In this document: piece by piece, positions 1 to 10,029 of the stretch
Layout: each line of letters starts with the position of its first letter
Position numbering within the stretch: the first letter of the stretch is position 1
Assembly: GCF_026262505.1 (NCBI RefSeq)
Contig: NC_067203.1
Span: 9,362,001 to 9,426,000, forward strand
DNA from: Trichomonas vaginalis G3
Taxonomy: Eukaryota; Parabasalia; Trichomonadida; Trichomonadidae
Direction: 5' to 3'
Length of the DNA: 64,000 nucleotides
The notes under the pieces: model-generated
Database searches by the model: none
What the model saw: only the letters and a program-made list of their open reading frames with translations
Told to the model about the DNA's origin: nothing
Made by a program: the position numbers and the translations under genes

Positions 1-565
1 CTACTCCTTAGACCCCTCCTCATCAGACTACTCCTCAGATCTTCCTCCTGAGACTACTCTTCAGACTACTCCTTAAAGTCCTCCTCATCAGACTAGTCCT
101 GAGGCTAGTCCTCAGACTACTCCTCAGATTATCCTCAAACTACTCCTCAGTCTAATCCTCAGACTCCTCCTCAGATTATCCTCAAACTACTCCTCGGTCT
201 AATCCTCAGACTCCTCCTCAGATTATGCTCAGATTATCCTCAAACTCCTCAGATTATCCTCAGACTACTCCTCAAACTCCTCAGTCTAATCCTCAGACTC
301 CTCCTCAGATTATCCTCAAACTACTCCTCGGTCTAATCCTCAGACTACTCCTCGGTCTAATCCTCAGACTCCTCCTCAGATTATCCTCAGACTCCTCCTC
401 AGATTATCCTCAGACTCCTCCTCAGATTATCCTCAAACTCCTCCTCAGATTATCCTCAGACTCCTCCTCAGATTATCCTCAAACTCCTCAGATTATCATC
501 AAACTCCTCAAACTACTCCTCGGTCTAATCCTCAGACTCCTCCTCAGATTATCCTCAGATTATCA
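1..565. repeat. Tandem satellite, about 23-bp unit
   Basis: The segment is a CT-rich tandem array built from CTCCTCAGATTATCCTCAGA-like units. Between about 365 and 434 the phase repeats every 23 bp (365, 388, 411, 434). The 5' part is more degenerate and mixes ACTACTCCTCAG variants. Because 23 is not a multiple of three and the unit lacks stops, open frames run through it, but the Leu/Ser/Gln translation is a by-product and I do not call a gene. The array probably continues to the left of the window. Confidence 0.9.
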
Positions 566-667
566 CTTTACATATATATATATATTGATAACTAAATAAT
601 TACTTATTATACTTTCTTTATTTTTTTTTTAATTTTAAAATAATATTAATATATCTTTCTACGTTTA

Positions 668-761
668 ATGATGAAAAGAGAAAGAGGAGTAAAAAGAGGA
701 AAGAGAAAAGAAAGAGAGAGAGAAAAAAAAAGAGAAAGAAAGAAAGAAAAAAAAAGGACGG
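668..761. repeat. GA-rich low-complexity tract
   Basis: Purine-only simple sequence (AAAGAGAAAGA-like). An open frame crosses it, but the Lys/Arg/Glu translation is what such a tract always gives, so it is not annotated as a gene. It sits in the 1.1-kb gap between the satellite and the first gene. Confidence 0.8.
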
Positions 762-788
762 CGATAATTTTGTATTGTTTTGTTATTC

Positions 789-825
789 GGCCGAATGGCG
801 GGTACGAAGTACCCGCCATTCGGCC
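789..825. repeat. Perfect 17-bp inverted repeat hairpin
   Basis: GGCCGAATGGCGGGTAC (789-805), loop GAA, then its exact complement (809-825). It is strikingly GC-rich in an AT-rich gap. A second small hairpin (ACGGT/ACCGT) follows at about 855-874, and the word ATGGCG recurs there. It could be a transposon end, a terminator or an RNA hairpin. Nothing in the sequence decides between these. Confidence 0.85.
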
Positions 826-1681
826 CCAAAAATGGCGTATTATTCTATTTTTAAACGGTCATGGCGTAAAACCGTCGCATCCCTATTTTAAATTTTAAGA
901 ATTTTTTTCGAATTTTTTCGAAAAAAAAATATTTTCAGAACAGCCTTAACGGCTAAGATTTAGGAACAATGTTAAGTATCAAAAAGAAAGGAGGTCTGAT
1001 ATAGACAATATATATCGTTGAAGGTTGAAAAAATCTCTAATATTTGAGCCCAAAATTTCAAATTTTTTTTTTGAAAAAAGAGGCCACCCGTATGTACGTT
1101 TATTTGAGAGGAGGAGGATTATATTTTTGAAAGGGTGAAACATTATGAATATGTTAATTATATAATAATATGTATTATTATAAAAAAGAAAAAATAAAGC
1201 ACGTTAAAATTTTTCTTTCTTGATTTTTTACAAAATCTACTTAGAATTATGCAACATATGACTAAATAATTATAAATTTCAAGTTAAATTTTAATTTTGA
1301 TAAATAATTTAAATTTCAAAATATCAAGTTCAGTTCGACTATGTATGTAGTAATTCCTCAATAAAGTGCCAAAACCCTATTAAAATATATGAACATTTTC
1401 AACATTTTAATGTTTTTATTTAAAAATTTGTTGGAATATGAGCTTCAAACAATTATTATGTAAATAAAAATAATTAAATATATGTATTTATTCGTATTAC
1501 AACCGTAGTAAGTCGATTCTTCCTTTCTTCTACTGAGTTTTGAATTTGATTTCGAATTGTAAAGAGATTCAAAGGGAAAATACTAGCGGATAAAAACTAC
1601 CTCCATGAAAGGGTCATAATGGAGTCAAGTTGTATTTTTTGATATTTTTTGCTTTTCGAGCCTAAATAGGTAGCCAAGATA
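826..1681. other. Intergenic, AT-rich
   Basis: No convincing gene. The stretch contains poly-T and poly-A runs. The only possible signal is TCATAAT at about 1614-1620, which loosely fits the trichomonad initiator and lies about 65 bp before the start of the next gene. Confidence 0.6.
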
Positions 1682-3856
1682 ATGCCTAAAAATAAGGTTC
1701 TAAATTCTGAAGTTTACATGATCCTCTCGTGTGCACCCTTAACTTATCAAAAACCAATTCTCGATAAAGACAAGCTTTTTGAAGAAATTCTACAGCTTGA
1801 AGATACACCCCAATTCGTTAAAAAGACTCAACAAAATACTACGGAATTCGCAGAACATTTTAACAGAGATATTTCTATAAACACAGGAAAAACTACTACG
1901 CACAGAGAATATACATTCTTCAAATGCTCAATCGTTATATCTGGTACAACAACTTTCGAAAAAAACTATGCGTTTGGTTCCGGAAGAACATCTGGCTCAG
2001 GAGGTGCTCTCCACATTTGCCAATGTGTATTATCAGCACAAGATGAACATCAAATACAATTCTTGGGAAACAAAGCTGCAGTTGGTGGAGGTATCTGCTC
2101 CGTTTCCTCTGCTATTTTAATGGATAACATAATGTTCAAAGAAAACCATGCTTTCAAATTTGGTGGTGGCATCTACTTCCAAGGCGCTTTCATGAAAACT
2201 GATAACTATAATTATCTTTCCCCTTCAGTTACTTTCATTGCCAGTAAACTTATATTCCTACGGAACATTGGTTCTCAAATGGGAGGTGGTCTCGCAATTT
2301 CATTTGGCCTTGAGGTATACTTAGAAGATTGCAAATTTGTACAGAACTGGTGTAGTTTTAGCGGTGGCGCTATATCATCTGCAAACTGTGACTCGCTTAA
2401 ACTCATTAAATGCGCCTTCATCCAAAACATTGTAAATGCTAAAGATGCATCTACCATGAGTTATACACTCAAACACAGATTTGATGGAAATTCAAATTTC
2501 AACGAATCATCTTTCCCTACACACGAAAAGGGTCGTGGTGGCGGTGCAATTAGTTTTGTATCTGATTCAAAGAAAGGACGCCTTCCAACAGATGAACCAA
2601 CTTACCAACGCCGTGTTGTTGAATCACAGAGATGCTGCTTTAGCAAAGATACTGCTACTACTACAGGTACATCATTTGGTGACGGATCCGGACATGAAAT
2701 TCTCCTTGAGGGTTATTGCATATGGAAATCTTACCAAGATATAATGAATGATGTAGACCCACAAAATTTTGAATTTGGAATATCAAATAATCATGTTTCC
2801 ATGGTCAGAAACAGCGAGCTTCTTTCAAATGCAACTAGTTTCCAGGTCCTTGATTTCAATGGTTCTACCATTGAAACTGAAAATGAAATCTGTAAATTTG
2901 ATGGACTTGATGGATATGATCCACCAACTCTAACAACTCCAACAGAAACAGTAATTACAGGACCATCTCCTAGTAATGAAGCTGATACTCCAAATGTAGT
3001 TATTGTGGTGTCCCCAACTGAATATACATATGTTGCTACTCCAATCACAAGATTACCAAGAGCAACAACAAACAGCCACTTCCCAACTCCAATTCGCGAT
3101 ATCGGAACTCAAACAAGCTTTGGATTTGAAACAGTCTTCTCTGGCCTTACACCACCAAATAACTTCCCTGGAGGAATTACAGTAATTCCTGGTGATGGTA
3201 TGAGAACAAAGTTCCAGACTCCTCACAGCACAGCTCACAGCACACCACACAGTACACCACACAGCACTCCTAAGTCCACAGATGTTCCAGCACGTACAAC
3301 TCCACCAACACCACAAATCATCACAACACCTGGATCCGGAAAGACCATCTCAACAACTACAACTTCTGTCATCATTACAACATCAACTACCGTTGGTGAA
3401 TTCAAATCTGGTGACGAATATTGGGATGGATCCTCATGGGTTGTTGTTACAAGTGATGGTAAATATACTTATCATACACTTATCACAATTGACACAGTTA
3501 TTGGTCTTGGTGAAATTGGACTTTCGGCTGCCGAAACTGATGCTCAACCAAAGAAGAACAACATGTACTTGTACATCGGTATCGGATGCGGTATTCTTCT
3601 CCTCATTCTCATTGCTGGTCTCATTGCTTTCATATTACTCAAGAAGAAGGATGACGATTCAAGTTCATCAGCTGTCGAAATGGCTGAAGAAACTGTCATG
3701 CAGGTTCCTGATAGCACATCTGCACCAGTCACAAATGATAACCCATTGTGGACTACTTCTGTCATGGGTGATACTGATGATCCATTCAAGAACGACTTCG
3801 AAGAAGATGGCGCACAGGGATTCTTCGGTGTTGCTCATCGCCCTGATTTGGAGTAA
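1682..3856 (+). CDS. Pmp-like beta-helix surface protein with TM and tail
   Basis: A 724-residue predicted type I membrane protein. The N-terminal 400 residues contain the Gly-Gly-Ala-Ile type repeats of chlamydial polymorphic membrane proteins (GSGGAL, VGGGIC, FGGGIYF, MGGGLA, SGGAIS, GGGAIS), each followed by an F/L-x-x-N-like step, which suggests a right-handed beta-helix. Residues about 420-590 are a Pro/Thr/Ser-rich stalk with repeated His-Ser-Thr-Pro steps. A hydrophobic segment at about 628-652 (IGIGCGILLLILIAGLIAF) is followed by KKK and an acidic tail holding NPLW, a possible endocytosis signal. Trichomonads have a large Pmp-like family with this architecture, thought to act in surface contact. 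No clear signal peptide is seen after the first ATG, so the true start may differ or secretion may use another signal. Family call good; function inferred. Confidence 0.8.
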   Translation: MPKNKVLNSEVYMILSCAPLTYQKPILDKDKLFEEILQLEDTPQFVKKTQQNTTEFAEHFNRDISINTGKTTTHREYTFFKCSIVISGTTTFEKNYAFGSGRTSGSGGALHICQCVLSAQDEHQIQFLGNKAAVGGGICSVSSAILMDNIMFKENHAFKFGGGIYFQGAFMKTDNYNYLSPSVTFIASKLIFLRNIGSQMGGGLAISFGLEVYLEDCKFVQNWCSFSGGAISSANCDSLKLIKCAFIQNIVNAKDASTMSYTLKHRFDGNSNFNESSFPTHEKGRGGGAISFVSDSKKGRLPTDEPTYQRRVVESQRCCFSKDTATTTGTSFGDGSGHEILLEGYCIWKSYQDIMNDVDPQNFEFGISNNHVSMVRNSELLSNATSFQVLDFNGSTIETENEICKFDGLDGYDPPTLTTPTETVITGPSPSNEADTPNVVIVVSPTEYTYVATPITRLPRATTNSHFPTPIRDIGTQTSFGFETVFSGLTPPNNFPGGITVIPGDGMRTKFQTPHSTAHSTPHSTPHSTPKSTDVPARTTPPTPQIITTPGSGKTISTTTTSVIITTSTTVGEFKSGDEYWDGSSWVVVTSDGKYTYHTLITIDTVIGLGEIGLSAAETDAQPKKNNMYLYIGIGCGILLLILIAGLIAFILLKKKDDDSSSSAVEMAEETVMQVPDSTSAPVTNDNPLWTTSVMGDTDDPFKNDFEEDGAQGFFGVAHRPDLE

Positions 3857-4066
3857 ATTACAAATCACGAATTCCATCTTGATACGTGATAAATAAACAG
3901 GTTTTTATTTTCGCGTTAAATTTTAACGATTATTTTTCCTTCAAAATTTTGATTGATTATTGAATTTTTTTCGGTTTAAATTTTTAAAATTCGAATTTTT
4001 CTATTTTATTTTAACTATTTAACATATTTTCAAAATAAATTTTTTTTTTTTCTTGAGCAAAAAATT

Positions 4067-6649
4067 ATGTCGGAGGATGAAGCGATGATAAAAGGCCTCC
4101 ATGAGTCGCTTTCATCTTTGGACAATGAAAATCGTGAATATAGTAAGTACAAGAGTCATTTAGAATCAGCTGTTGCCTCCGTAACTTCAGCTAACGAACG
4201 TTTATTACAATCATATAAAGAAAGATGCGGAATACTAGATAAAACTAATGCTTCAATTAAGGAATATGATAATAAAATTCGAGAAAATCAAGCAAAACTT
4301 GAAAAATTAAGAATTAAAAATGCAACATTTAAGAAATACGTAGTATATCAAACACCAAATCAAACGATTATTGCTATGAAAAAGGCTTCAAAACGTTATA
4401 AAGAAGATACAGATCAAATTGAACAACAAGTATATGAAATGCTTAAAAACAATCCAAATGCAGATGAAATCCAAAAGATGATCAATGAACAGAATAACCA
4501 ATATAAAATACTTAAGGAAGATAACGCGAGACTTCGGAGAGACAGAGAAATTGCTTTAGCACAAGCAATTCAATACGATAGCGAAAATGGAAAACAGTTA
4601 CAACCATTACTCATAGCATTGCAACAGAAACTAAAAGAAAATAATCGACTTTACAAAGAACTTGAAAATACAGAATCAAATTTAACGAATGTCCCACAAA
4701 GACGCCAGTCAAACGATGTGGATCCAAACGAATATTTTGATTTAATCGATATTCTTGATGAATCTGACTTCGAAGACGAAAAACTCCGTTCTTTAGCTCG
4801 AGGTGATAGTATTGATACCATTAAAATTGATAACAGTGAGAAACTCCCAGGAGAATCAATCTTACAACCCAATACTGAGAATGGAAAGAAGTATTCAAGA
4901 CACGTAGTTAAAGAAAATGGAGATGAATACGATTATAGTTATTCAGAGAATGAAGATGGGACAAAAGGAACAAAACACAGACACAAATTAGGTGGAGATT
5001 TATCAGATAATAAGGATAAAGAAGCTCAAGAAAAACAAGATTCTGAATTAAATAAAGAAAACGAGGAAAAAGATGAAAATCAAGAAGCTGAAAATGGAGA
5101 AAATACAAATGGAAAGAAATTCTCTCGCCATGTTGTCAAAGAAAACGGAGATGAATATGATTACAGTTATTCAGAAAACGAAGATGGGACAAAAGGTACA
5201 AAACACAGACACAAAGTCGGAGCAGACACATCTGATGCAAAACAAGAAGGAAAAGATGAAAATGAAAACGGATCTAAAGAAAATGAAGCGGAAAAGCCAA
5301 AGAAAATCAAAAAGAAACACCACAGTAACCAGGACAACCAAGAAAATGATGAAAATCCCGAAAAACCACCAAAGAAATTCCATTCCAACATTGAAGGAAT
5401 CATCATTTCCGAAGACAAACTTCTTAGTTATAATCAGGACAAGGAAGTACAATATAATTCAACAGAAATTATGACAGATTACAGCGCGTTACAAGATTAT
5501 CGAAATACTGAAAACCAACAAAAGCATTTGAACCTTCTCTTGCATGAAAAGATCTTTAATGAGATATCAGCACTCGAACAATCCATACTTGAATGCGATC
5601 AAAACATATCAATTAACGAAGAATTGAAAAACACAAGAGAAAAAGAGTTCAAAGAACGAGTTTCCAGACTTTCCATTCAAAATGATGTTGCCAGCTACAG
5701 TCGAGAACCAACAGATGTTCCAAAATCTACTGTTGACGTTGAAGTTTCTGCAAAAAGTAGTGTTGACATCCAAGATTTGAAGAATCAGATTGCCGAGAAC
5801 AACCAAAAGACATCGGAAGCATTCCTTCAACAACAGCAAGCTCTTGACTTGCGAGATACCGCAGCAAAACTCGAACTCGAGCTTTCAGTCATCAGATTGG
5901 CCAACGACAGAAAAACAAATGAATTAAATGGTCTCATGGCCAAACTAAAGAATATCAACGCTAACGAGTTCAACACGAAACCGGAGCGCCTTAAACAGAT
6001 CAAGATGAACATGAGCGACAAAGAGAAAATCGACAGAAGGAAGGAGAGACTTGAAGGTGTCGACAAAATCTTGAAACAAAGAGAAATAGATTTAGTAAAA
6101 CTCGAAAGAAAAGTTGTTGATTTACAAACAATTAATGAATCGATACAAAAAGAGATCAGAGAGAAAGTTGCTGCTCCTAAGCTTGATATCAAATCAATGT
6201 GTGATGACTTGAGAAATGCAAGACAAAAGATGAAAGATTGCATAAGAAGAAGTGACTTCCTTCGAATTGAAAGTGATGCTTTGAAAGAAAGCTTATCTTC
6301 TTTACAATCTAAATACAACTCTGACATGGAAAAGCAACTGAAAGACAAAGTAGACAAGCTCCAACAACAAGTTGATAAGCAGAAACAGAAGTTCTTCAGC
6401 TTGAAAGGAGTTACAAACAGTACAATAACTTTGACTTGTGATGACGAATTACTTTGGTTACAAGTCAGATTAAATGAAATCAAAGAGGCAATTGACGTGA
6501 TAAAGATGAGAGCCGGATCTACTGCAACGAAAATAGACAAACAGATAAAGCAGTGCAAAGATTTAAACATTCCTTTGCCTGAACCTCCTGAAGAATACGA
6601 AGATGTATTAAATGCAAGATTCCAGAAAAGAATTGAAACTTATAATTGA
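4067..6649 (+). CDS. Coiled-coil protein with duplicated His/Lys module
   Basis: An 860-residue, highly charged protein I do not recognise by family. Residues 1-210 and about 490-830 are heptad-rich coiled coil. Between them lies a low-complexity acidic/basic segment with two nearly identical copies of a module of about 40 residues, each with SRHVVKENGDEYDYSYSEN followed by EDGTKGTKHRHK, at about residues 277-313 and 349-386. The duplication is visible in the DNA near 4887-4987 and 5112-5214. The spacer between copies is rich in Glu, Lys and Asn. There is no TM segment or signal peptide. It may be a cytoskeletal or flagellar scaffold, as many trichomonad coiled-coil proteins are, but that is inference. 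It follows the Pmp-like gene on the same strand after 210 bp. Confidence 0.75.
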   Translation: MSEDEAMIKGLHESLSSLDNENREYSKYKSHLESAVASVTSANERLLQSYKERCGILDKTNASIKEYDNKIRENQAKLEKLRIKNATFKKYVVYQTPNQTIIAMKKASKRYKEDTDQIEQQVYEMLKNNPNADEIQKMINEQNNQYKILKEDNARLRRDREIALAQAIQYDSENGKQLQPLLIALQQKLKENNRLYKELENTESNLTNVPQRRQSNDVDPNEYFDLIDILDESDFEDEKLRSLARGDSIDTIKIDNSEKLPGESILQPNTENGKKYSRHVVKENGDEYDYSYSENEDGTKGTKHRHKLGGDLSDNKDKEAQEKQDSELNKENEEKDENQEAENGENTNGKKFSRHVVKENGDEYDYSYSENEDGTKGTKHRHKVGADTSDAKQEGKDENENGSKENEAEKPKKIKKKHHSNQDNQENDENPEKPPKKFHSNIEGIIISEDKLLSYNQDKEVQYNSTEIMTDYSALQDYRNTENQQKHLNLLLHEKIFNEISALEQSILECDQNISINEELKNTREKEFKERVSRLSIQNDVASYSREPTDVPKSTVDVEVSAKSSVDIQDLKNQIAENNQKTSEAFLQQQQALDLRDTAAKLELELSVIRLANDRKTNELNGLMAKLKNINANEFNTKPERLKQIKMNMSDKEKIDRRKERLEGVDKILKQREIDLVKLERKVVDLQTINESIQKEIREKVAAPKLDIKSMCDDLRNARQKMKDCIRRSDFLRIESDALKESLSSLQSKYNSDMEKQLKDKVDKLQQQVDKQKQKFFSLKGVTNSTITLTCDDELLWLQVRLNEIKEAIDVIKMRAGSTATKIDKQIKQCKDLNIPLPEPPEEYEDVLNARFQKRIETYN

Positions 6650-6942
6650 GTTCTATTATTTGTTTATTTGTTACTTATATATTAAATGTTATTTAATAGT
6701 TTTTTTTTAGATTTATTTATAAAAGTAATAACAAAAATTTTTCTTTATTTCATAGATTGTAATAAACACAAAAACAAAACAAATCAATATTTCCTTATTA
6801 ATAACAATAATAACAATAAATGAAAATAAAATAACAATAAAACATTCATTTTCTAAAATAGTAATAAAGCAATGGAATAGAAATTCAATGACTAGTTAAT
6901 CAGCAATAAACTAGATATTGGATCGTTTGATATTAAAAAAAT

Positions 6943-8148
6943 TTATCTTCTTGGAGTTGCTGTATAGAGTTTCTTGTTGAGAATCTGTTTCTGCAAGTGC
7001 TGGTGAGGTGTTTGACGCTCGTTAATTCCAGGAGTACGAATGAAATTCTGTCGAGTGGAAGTTAGCTCAGAAGTTGTTCTTCTCTTTTGGATACGAACAT
7101 TTCTAAGTGTATTCTTCATTATTTCTATTGCTTTTTCCGCTTTTGCGACTTCTTTTTCAGCATCTTGGATTAATTGAGTTTCTTCGCGTTTCCAATACAA
7201 TCTCCTTGATGCAATATTCCTTTTATAAGTTGTATTGCATTGTTCTATTCTCTGATCAATCTGTTGGTTCCATTTTTTAATAAAATCTCTATTTTCTGAA
7301 GCCTGAAGGATATCTGCTTGATCTTTCAACACAGCAGCATCTGAAAAGTTCCTAATCTTAATTAAATATTCTTGTCTTTGCCTTAGATCCAAAAGATAAT
7401 TTGAATATTTTGCAATAGAAAGAGGAGGAGGCTGTTCACGTAGAGCTTCAAGTTCAGCGAGGTCATTATTATGTTTTTCTTCCATTTCTTGGAATTCTCT
7501 TGCTGCACTATCCCTTAGAGCAGAGTAAACTTTTTCCCATTTTTGTTTCGCTTCTTTAAGGTCAGCTTCTGCCTTCTTTATCTGCATTGATGACTTATCA
7601 TCTGATTTCTGTTGTATTTCACGGACAGAATTCAATTGAGTAATTTGTAGAAGCTTTTGAACGTATAATTCAGCACGATCTGCTGCTAAATAGTTAGTTT
7701 GCTCAATATACATTTGTCTACGGTGTTTCATACCTTCTATCAACTCTGCTGCTTGCTCAGCAGTGTATTTTCCAACATGATCAGTAGCCAAAATATTTTC
7801 AATTTCATTTTCAAGTTCTTCATCGGTAAAGTTATGCTTTTTTGCTTTGACACTTCTTTGAGTACTTTTCGGAGTTTCTATTACTGGTGTTTGACGCCTT
7901 GAATTCTCAATATAAGTTTCAAAAAATTCTAATTGCTTAACAAGATCTTCTTCATTGAGGTAAGTGTATTTACTTTTCATTTTTTCGATTTGAGGTAATA
8001 TATATTGAAATAAAAGTGGATCTACAAAAATTATATCGACACCTGAAAGTATTGCACGCACGATGCTTTCAGGATCTGTTTTGGTTGGAAATGTATAAAT
8101 ATATTTTGAATCTCTTTGAGAATTGCTCCCTGAACGAGCACTTCTCAT
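6943..8148 (-). CDS. Coiled-coil protein, trichomonad-type
   Basis: A 401-residue protein of unknown function. The N-terminus (about 1-95) looks globular, with a hydrophobic patch around IIFVDPLLFQYILP. Residues about 120-350 are coiled coil with a conserved-looking stretch around YSNYLLDLRQRQEYLIKIRN and a Gln/Lys/Glu-rich helix. The C-terminus is basic, with R/K/T repeats ending TPRR. No enzymatic motif, TM or signal peptide is visible. The start is supported by an initiator-like TCATTTTTC on the minus strand, with its A 14 bases before the ATG, the short-leader spacing typical of trichomonad genes. It converges with the preceding coiled-coil gene across a 293-bp gap. A cytoskeletal role is likely but unproven. 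Confidence 0.75.
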   Translation of the reverse strand: MRSARSGSNSQRDSKYIYTFPTKTDPESIVRAILSGVDIIFVDPLLFQYILPQIEKMKSKYTYLNEEDLVKQLEFFETYIENSRRQTPVIETPKSTQRSVKAKKHNFTDEELENEIENILATDHVGKYTAEQAAELIEGMKHRRQMYIEQTNYLAADRAELYVQKLLQITQLNSVREIQQKSDDKSSMQIKKAEADLKEAKQKWEKVYSALRDSAAREFQEMEEKHNNDLAELEALREQPPPLSIAKYSNYLLDLRQRQEYLIKIRNFSDAAVLKDQADILQASENRDFIKKWNQQIDQRIEQCNTTYKRNIASRRLYWKREETQLIQDAEKEVAKAEKAIEIMKNTLRNVRIQKRRTTSELTSTRQNFIRTPGINERQTPHQHLQKQILNKKLYTATPRR

Positions 8149-9003
8149 CGATTGTGAAAAATGAAAATTCCTTCAAAATTGACTTCTGACGGAATTTAAT
8201 GATTGTATTATCATTTCTAGGATAAAATATATAAAAATTTCCCAAACATATACGTTAATTTTTGAAGAATGCGATTTGGACACGAGTTAAACAGATTACA
8301 TTTGGATTTTAAATCGTGTACGCAGGGTCCATCTATGCGAAGTTAAAGAATTCATTTATTGCGATAGTCTTATTTTTTTTTATTACGATCGATTTATATT
8401 TTGATGTATATAAGAACACAAATACGAGTTTAGTTATGGAAAGCTTAATTCTAAAATTTCATTGATATATATTCAGATTTGTAATTAGTTGAAAGATAAA
8501 TATCTCAAAATTAACTAATTCGATATAAATCCGTACTTGATGTATCATGGGGTTGAAAATATTTTGTATGCAGCTGCATTATGGCTCATTCTAAAAAATT
8601 TCTAAAAAAATCTCTGCGAAACAATTCTAATTTTGGAAGGAAATAGGGAATTTTCCAAGCTGACTAAATAAAATTTATCTCCTTGAGGATGATGGCAGAA
8701 CTGTATGAAAAAAAAATTGAAAGAAAAGTTTTTCCGCTCAATCAAATTTCTATAAGAAAATAAATCATTTTGGCACGAATATTAAACTCAATATAAAAAT
8801 CAGATTATTTTATCCGATCTGCTATAAAAATAAAATAACTGTAAATTTTATTGTTTTCCGATCATTTTCCACACAATTTTTCGTTCTAAAGATTATAGCC
8901 GCAGAAGTATAAAAAAACTATTACCATTTAAACATGAATAGATTTAACAGGTGAATTCTATAAATTAAAGCTTCAATTAAAGAACAAGCCAATAGAAATT
9001 CGA
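8149..9003. other. Intergenic between minus-strand genes
   Basis: An 855-bp AT-rich gap between the Myb-like gene and the coiled-coil gene. I see no open frame of note, no terminal repeats and no RNA gene signature. Apart from the Inr at its left edge it holds nothing I can name. Confidence 0.5.
8156..8164 (-). promoter_or_regulatory. Initiator (Inr)-like element
   Basis: The minus strand reads TCATTTTTC with its A at 8162, 14 bases before the ATG at 8148. Trichomonad core promoters use an initiator of TCA followed by a pyrimidine and T/A bases, close to the start codon. The match is to that known pattern; use at this site is inferred. Confidence 0.5.
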
Positions 9004-9954
9004 TTACTGGAAATGCTTCAAGAATGTATCGAGATCATTTTGACCAACACCAGTCTGTCCCCATCTCATACTTGATGATGCTAATGGGCCTGGAGATTCT
9101 GAGTAAATATGAGAAATACGTGGAGCAATCGGAATTGGCTGTAGGTGGAACGTTTGTTGTGCTGCCATATTGTTAAGGTTGAAGAGAGGCATGGAACCTG
9201 TCATTCTTGTGGAGCTGAGGGTGATTGGAGCTTCATCGTCGGAATTCTGATTTGGCACAATTTGTGAGCGTGGAGTAATGTCATTATTAATTGCAAAGTT
9301 ATCAGAGGACATTGTAAGCTTGGATTTTCTGGAGAGGGTCATTGGCTGTTCTCTTTGAGCAACAAGTTGCCTGTAGTGATATCTGCACTGAACATCACTC
9401 CTGTTACTCATAATTGAGGCAATCTTGGTCCATGACTTCTCGCCATGGATCCTAACCAACGACTCTAACTGCTTGTCTTCTTCTGGGGTCCAGCTCTTCT
9501 TAGAAATTCTGGGGTTAAGACCTCTTGTCCAACGTTGTGAGCATTGTGCACGATTCCTTCCGCTTCCAAGGAATTGTGCAACAGCTTGCCAGTTCTCTAG
9601 ACCGTAATGGAATACGCCGGCGAGTAATCTTTGATCTTCAGCAATAGACCAGGTTCTGGTCTTCTTGCGAGAGCTTCCAGAAGCTGAATCGTCGTCATCA
9701 GCATCTTCATGGTAGGGTAACGGTTCCTCTGGGAGCTCTAATATGTCTCTAAGACGTACGACTGGATCATCCTTACCAATAAGACCCACAATTTTCATGC
9801 AGCAAGCTTGGAAAGATATCTTTTCAGTTATATATTCCTTGAAAGCAGTCTTTAATTTCTTTTGTACATCATCTGGTATGTCGCCGACGCAGGATTCGGC
9901 ATAGCTAAGTCCGAGTTCGATCATAACCTCAAGGCCAGACATTGGGGAACTCAT
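9004..9954 (-). CDS. Two-repeat Myb/SANT DNA-binding protein
   Basis: A 316-residue protein with two tandem Myb/SANT repeats. The first is at about residues 100-147 (TWSIAEDQRLLAGV...NWQAVAQFL...CSQRW) and the second at about 152-197 (SWTPEEDKQLESLV...SWTKIASIM...CRYHYRQL). Regularly spaced Trp and the helix-turn-helix pattern are clear. The N-terminal 95 residues are acidic and helical and precede an Asp-rich stretch (DADDDD). The C-terminal 110 residues are polar and likely disordered. Trichomonad genomes carry many short Myb-like proteins that bind promoter elements, so a nuclear transcription-factor role is likely. Specific targets cannot be told. The start is the first ATG in frame; no clear Inr is seen. 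Confidence 0.9.
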   Translation of the reverse strand: MSSPMSGLEVMIELGLSYAESCVGDIPDDVQKKLKTAFKEYITEKISFQACCMKIVGLIGKDDPVVRLRDILELPEEPLPYHEDADDDDSASGSSRKKTRTWSIAEDQRLLAGVFHYGLENWQAVAQFLGSGRNRAQCSQRWTRGLNPRISKKSWTPEEDKQLESLVRIHGEKSWTKIASIMSNRSDVQCRYHYRQLVAQREQPMTLSRKSKLTMSSDNFAINNDITPRSQIVPNQNSDDEAPITLSSTRMTGSMPLFNLNNMAAQQTFHLQPIPIAPRISHIYSESPGPLASSSMRWGQTGVGQNDLDTFLKHFQ

Positions 9955-10029
9955 TTAGTTCAGAATCTGGTACTCAGAAAATTTTGATAACATGCACGGT
10001 TTTTAGTTAATTTATGATACTTTTTATTT

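Noticed and set aside
225-599. 124-codon open frame over the satellite
   Set aside because: Translation of a stop-free 23-bp repeat; no protein features.
668-898. 76-codon frame in GA-rich DNA
   Set aside because: Lys/Arg/Glu composition comes from simple sequence, and the frame runs through a perfect hairpin.
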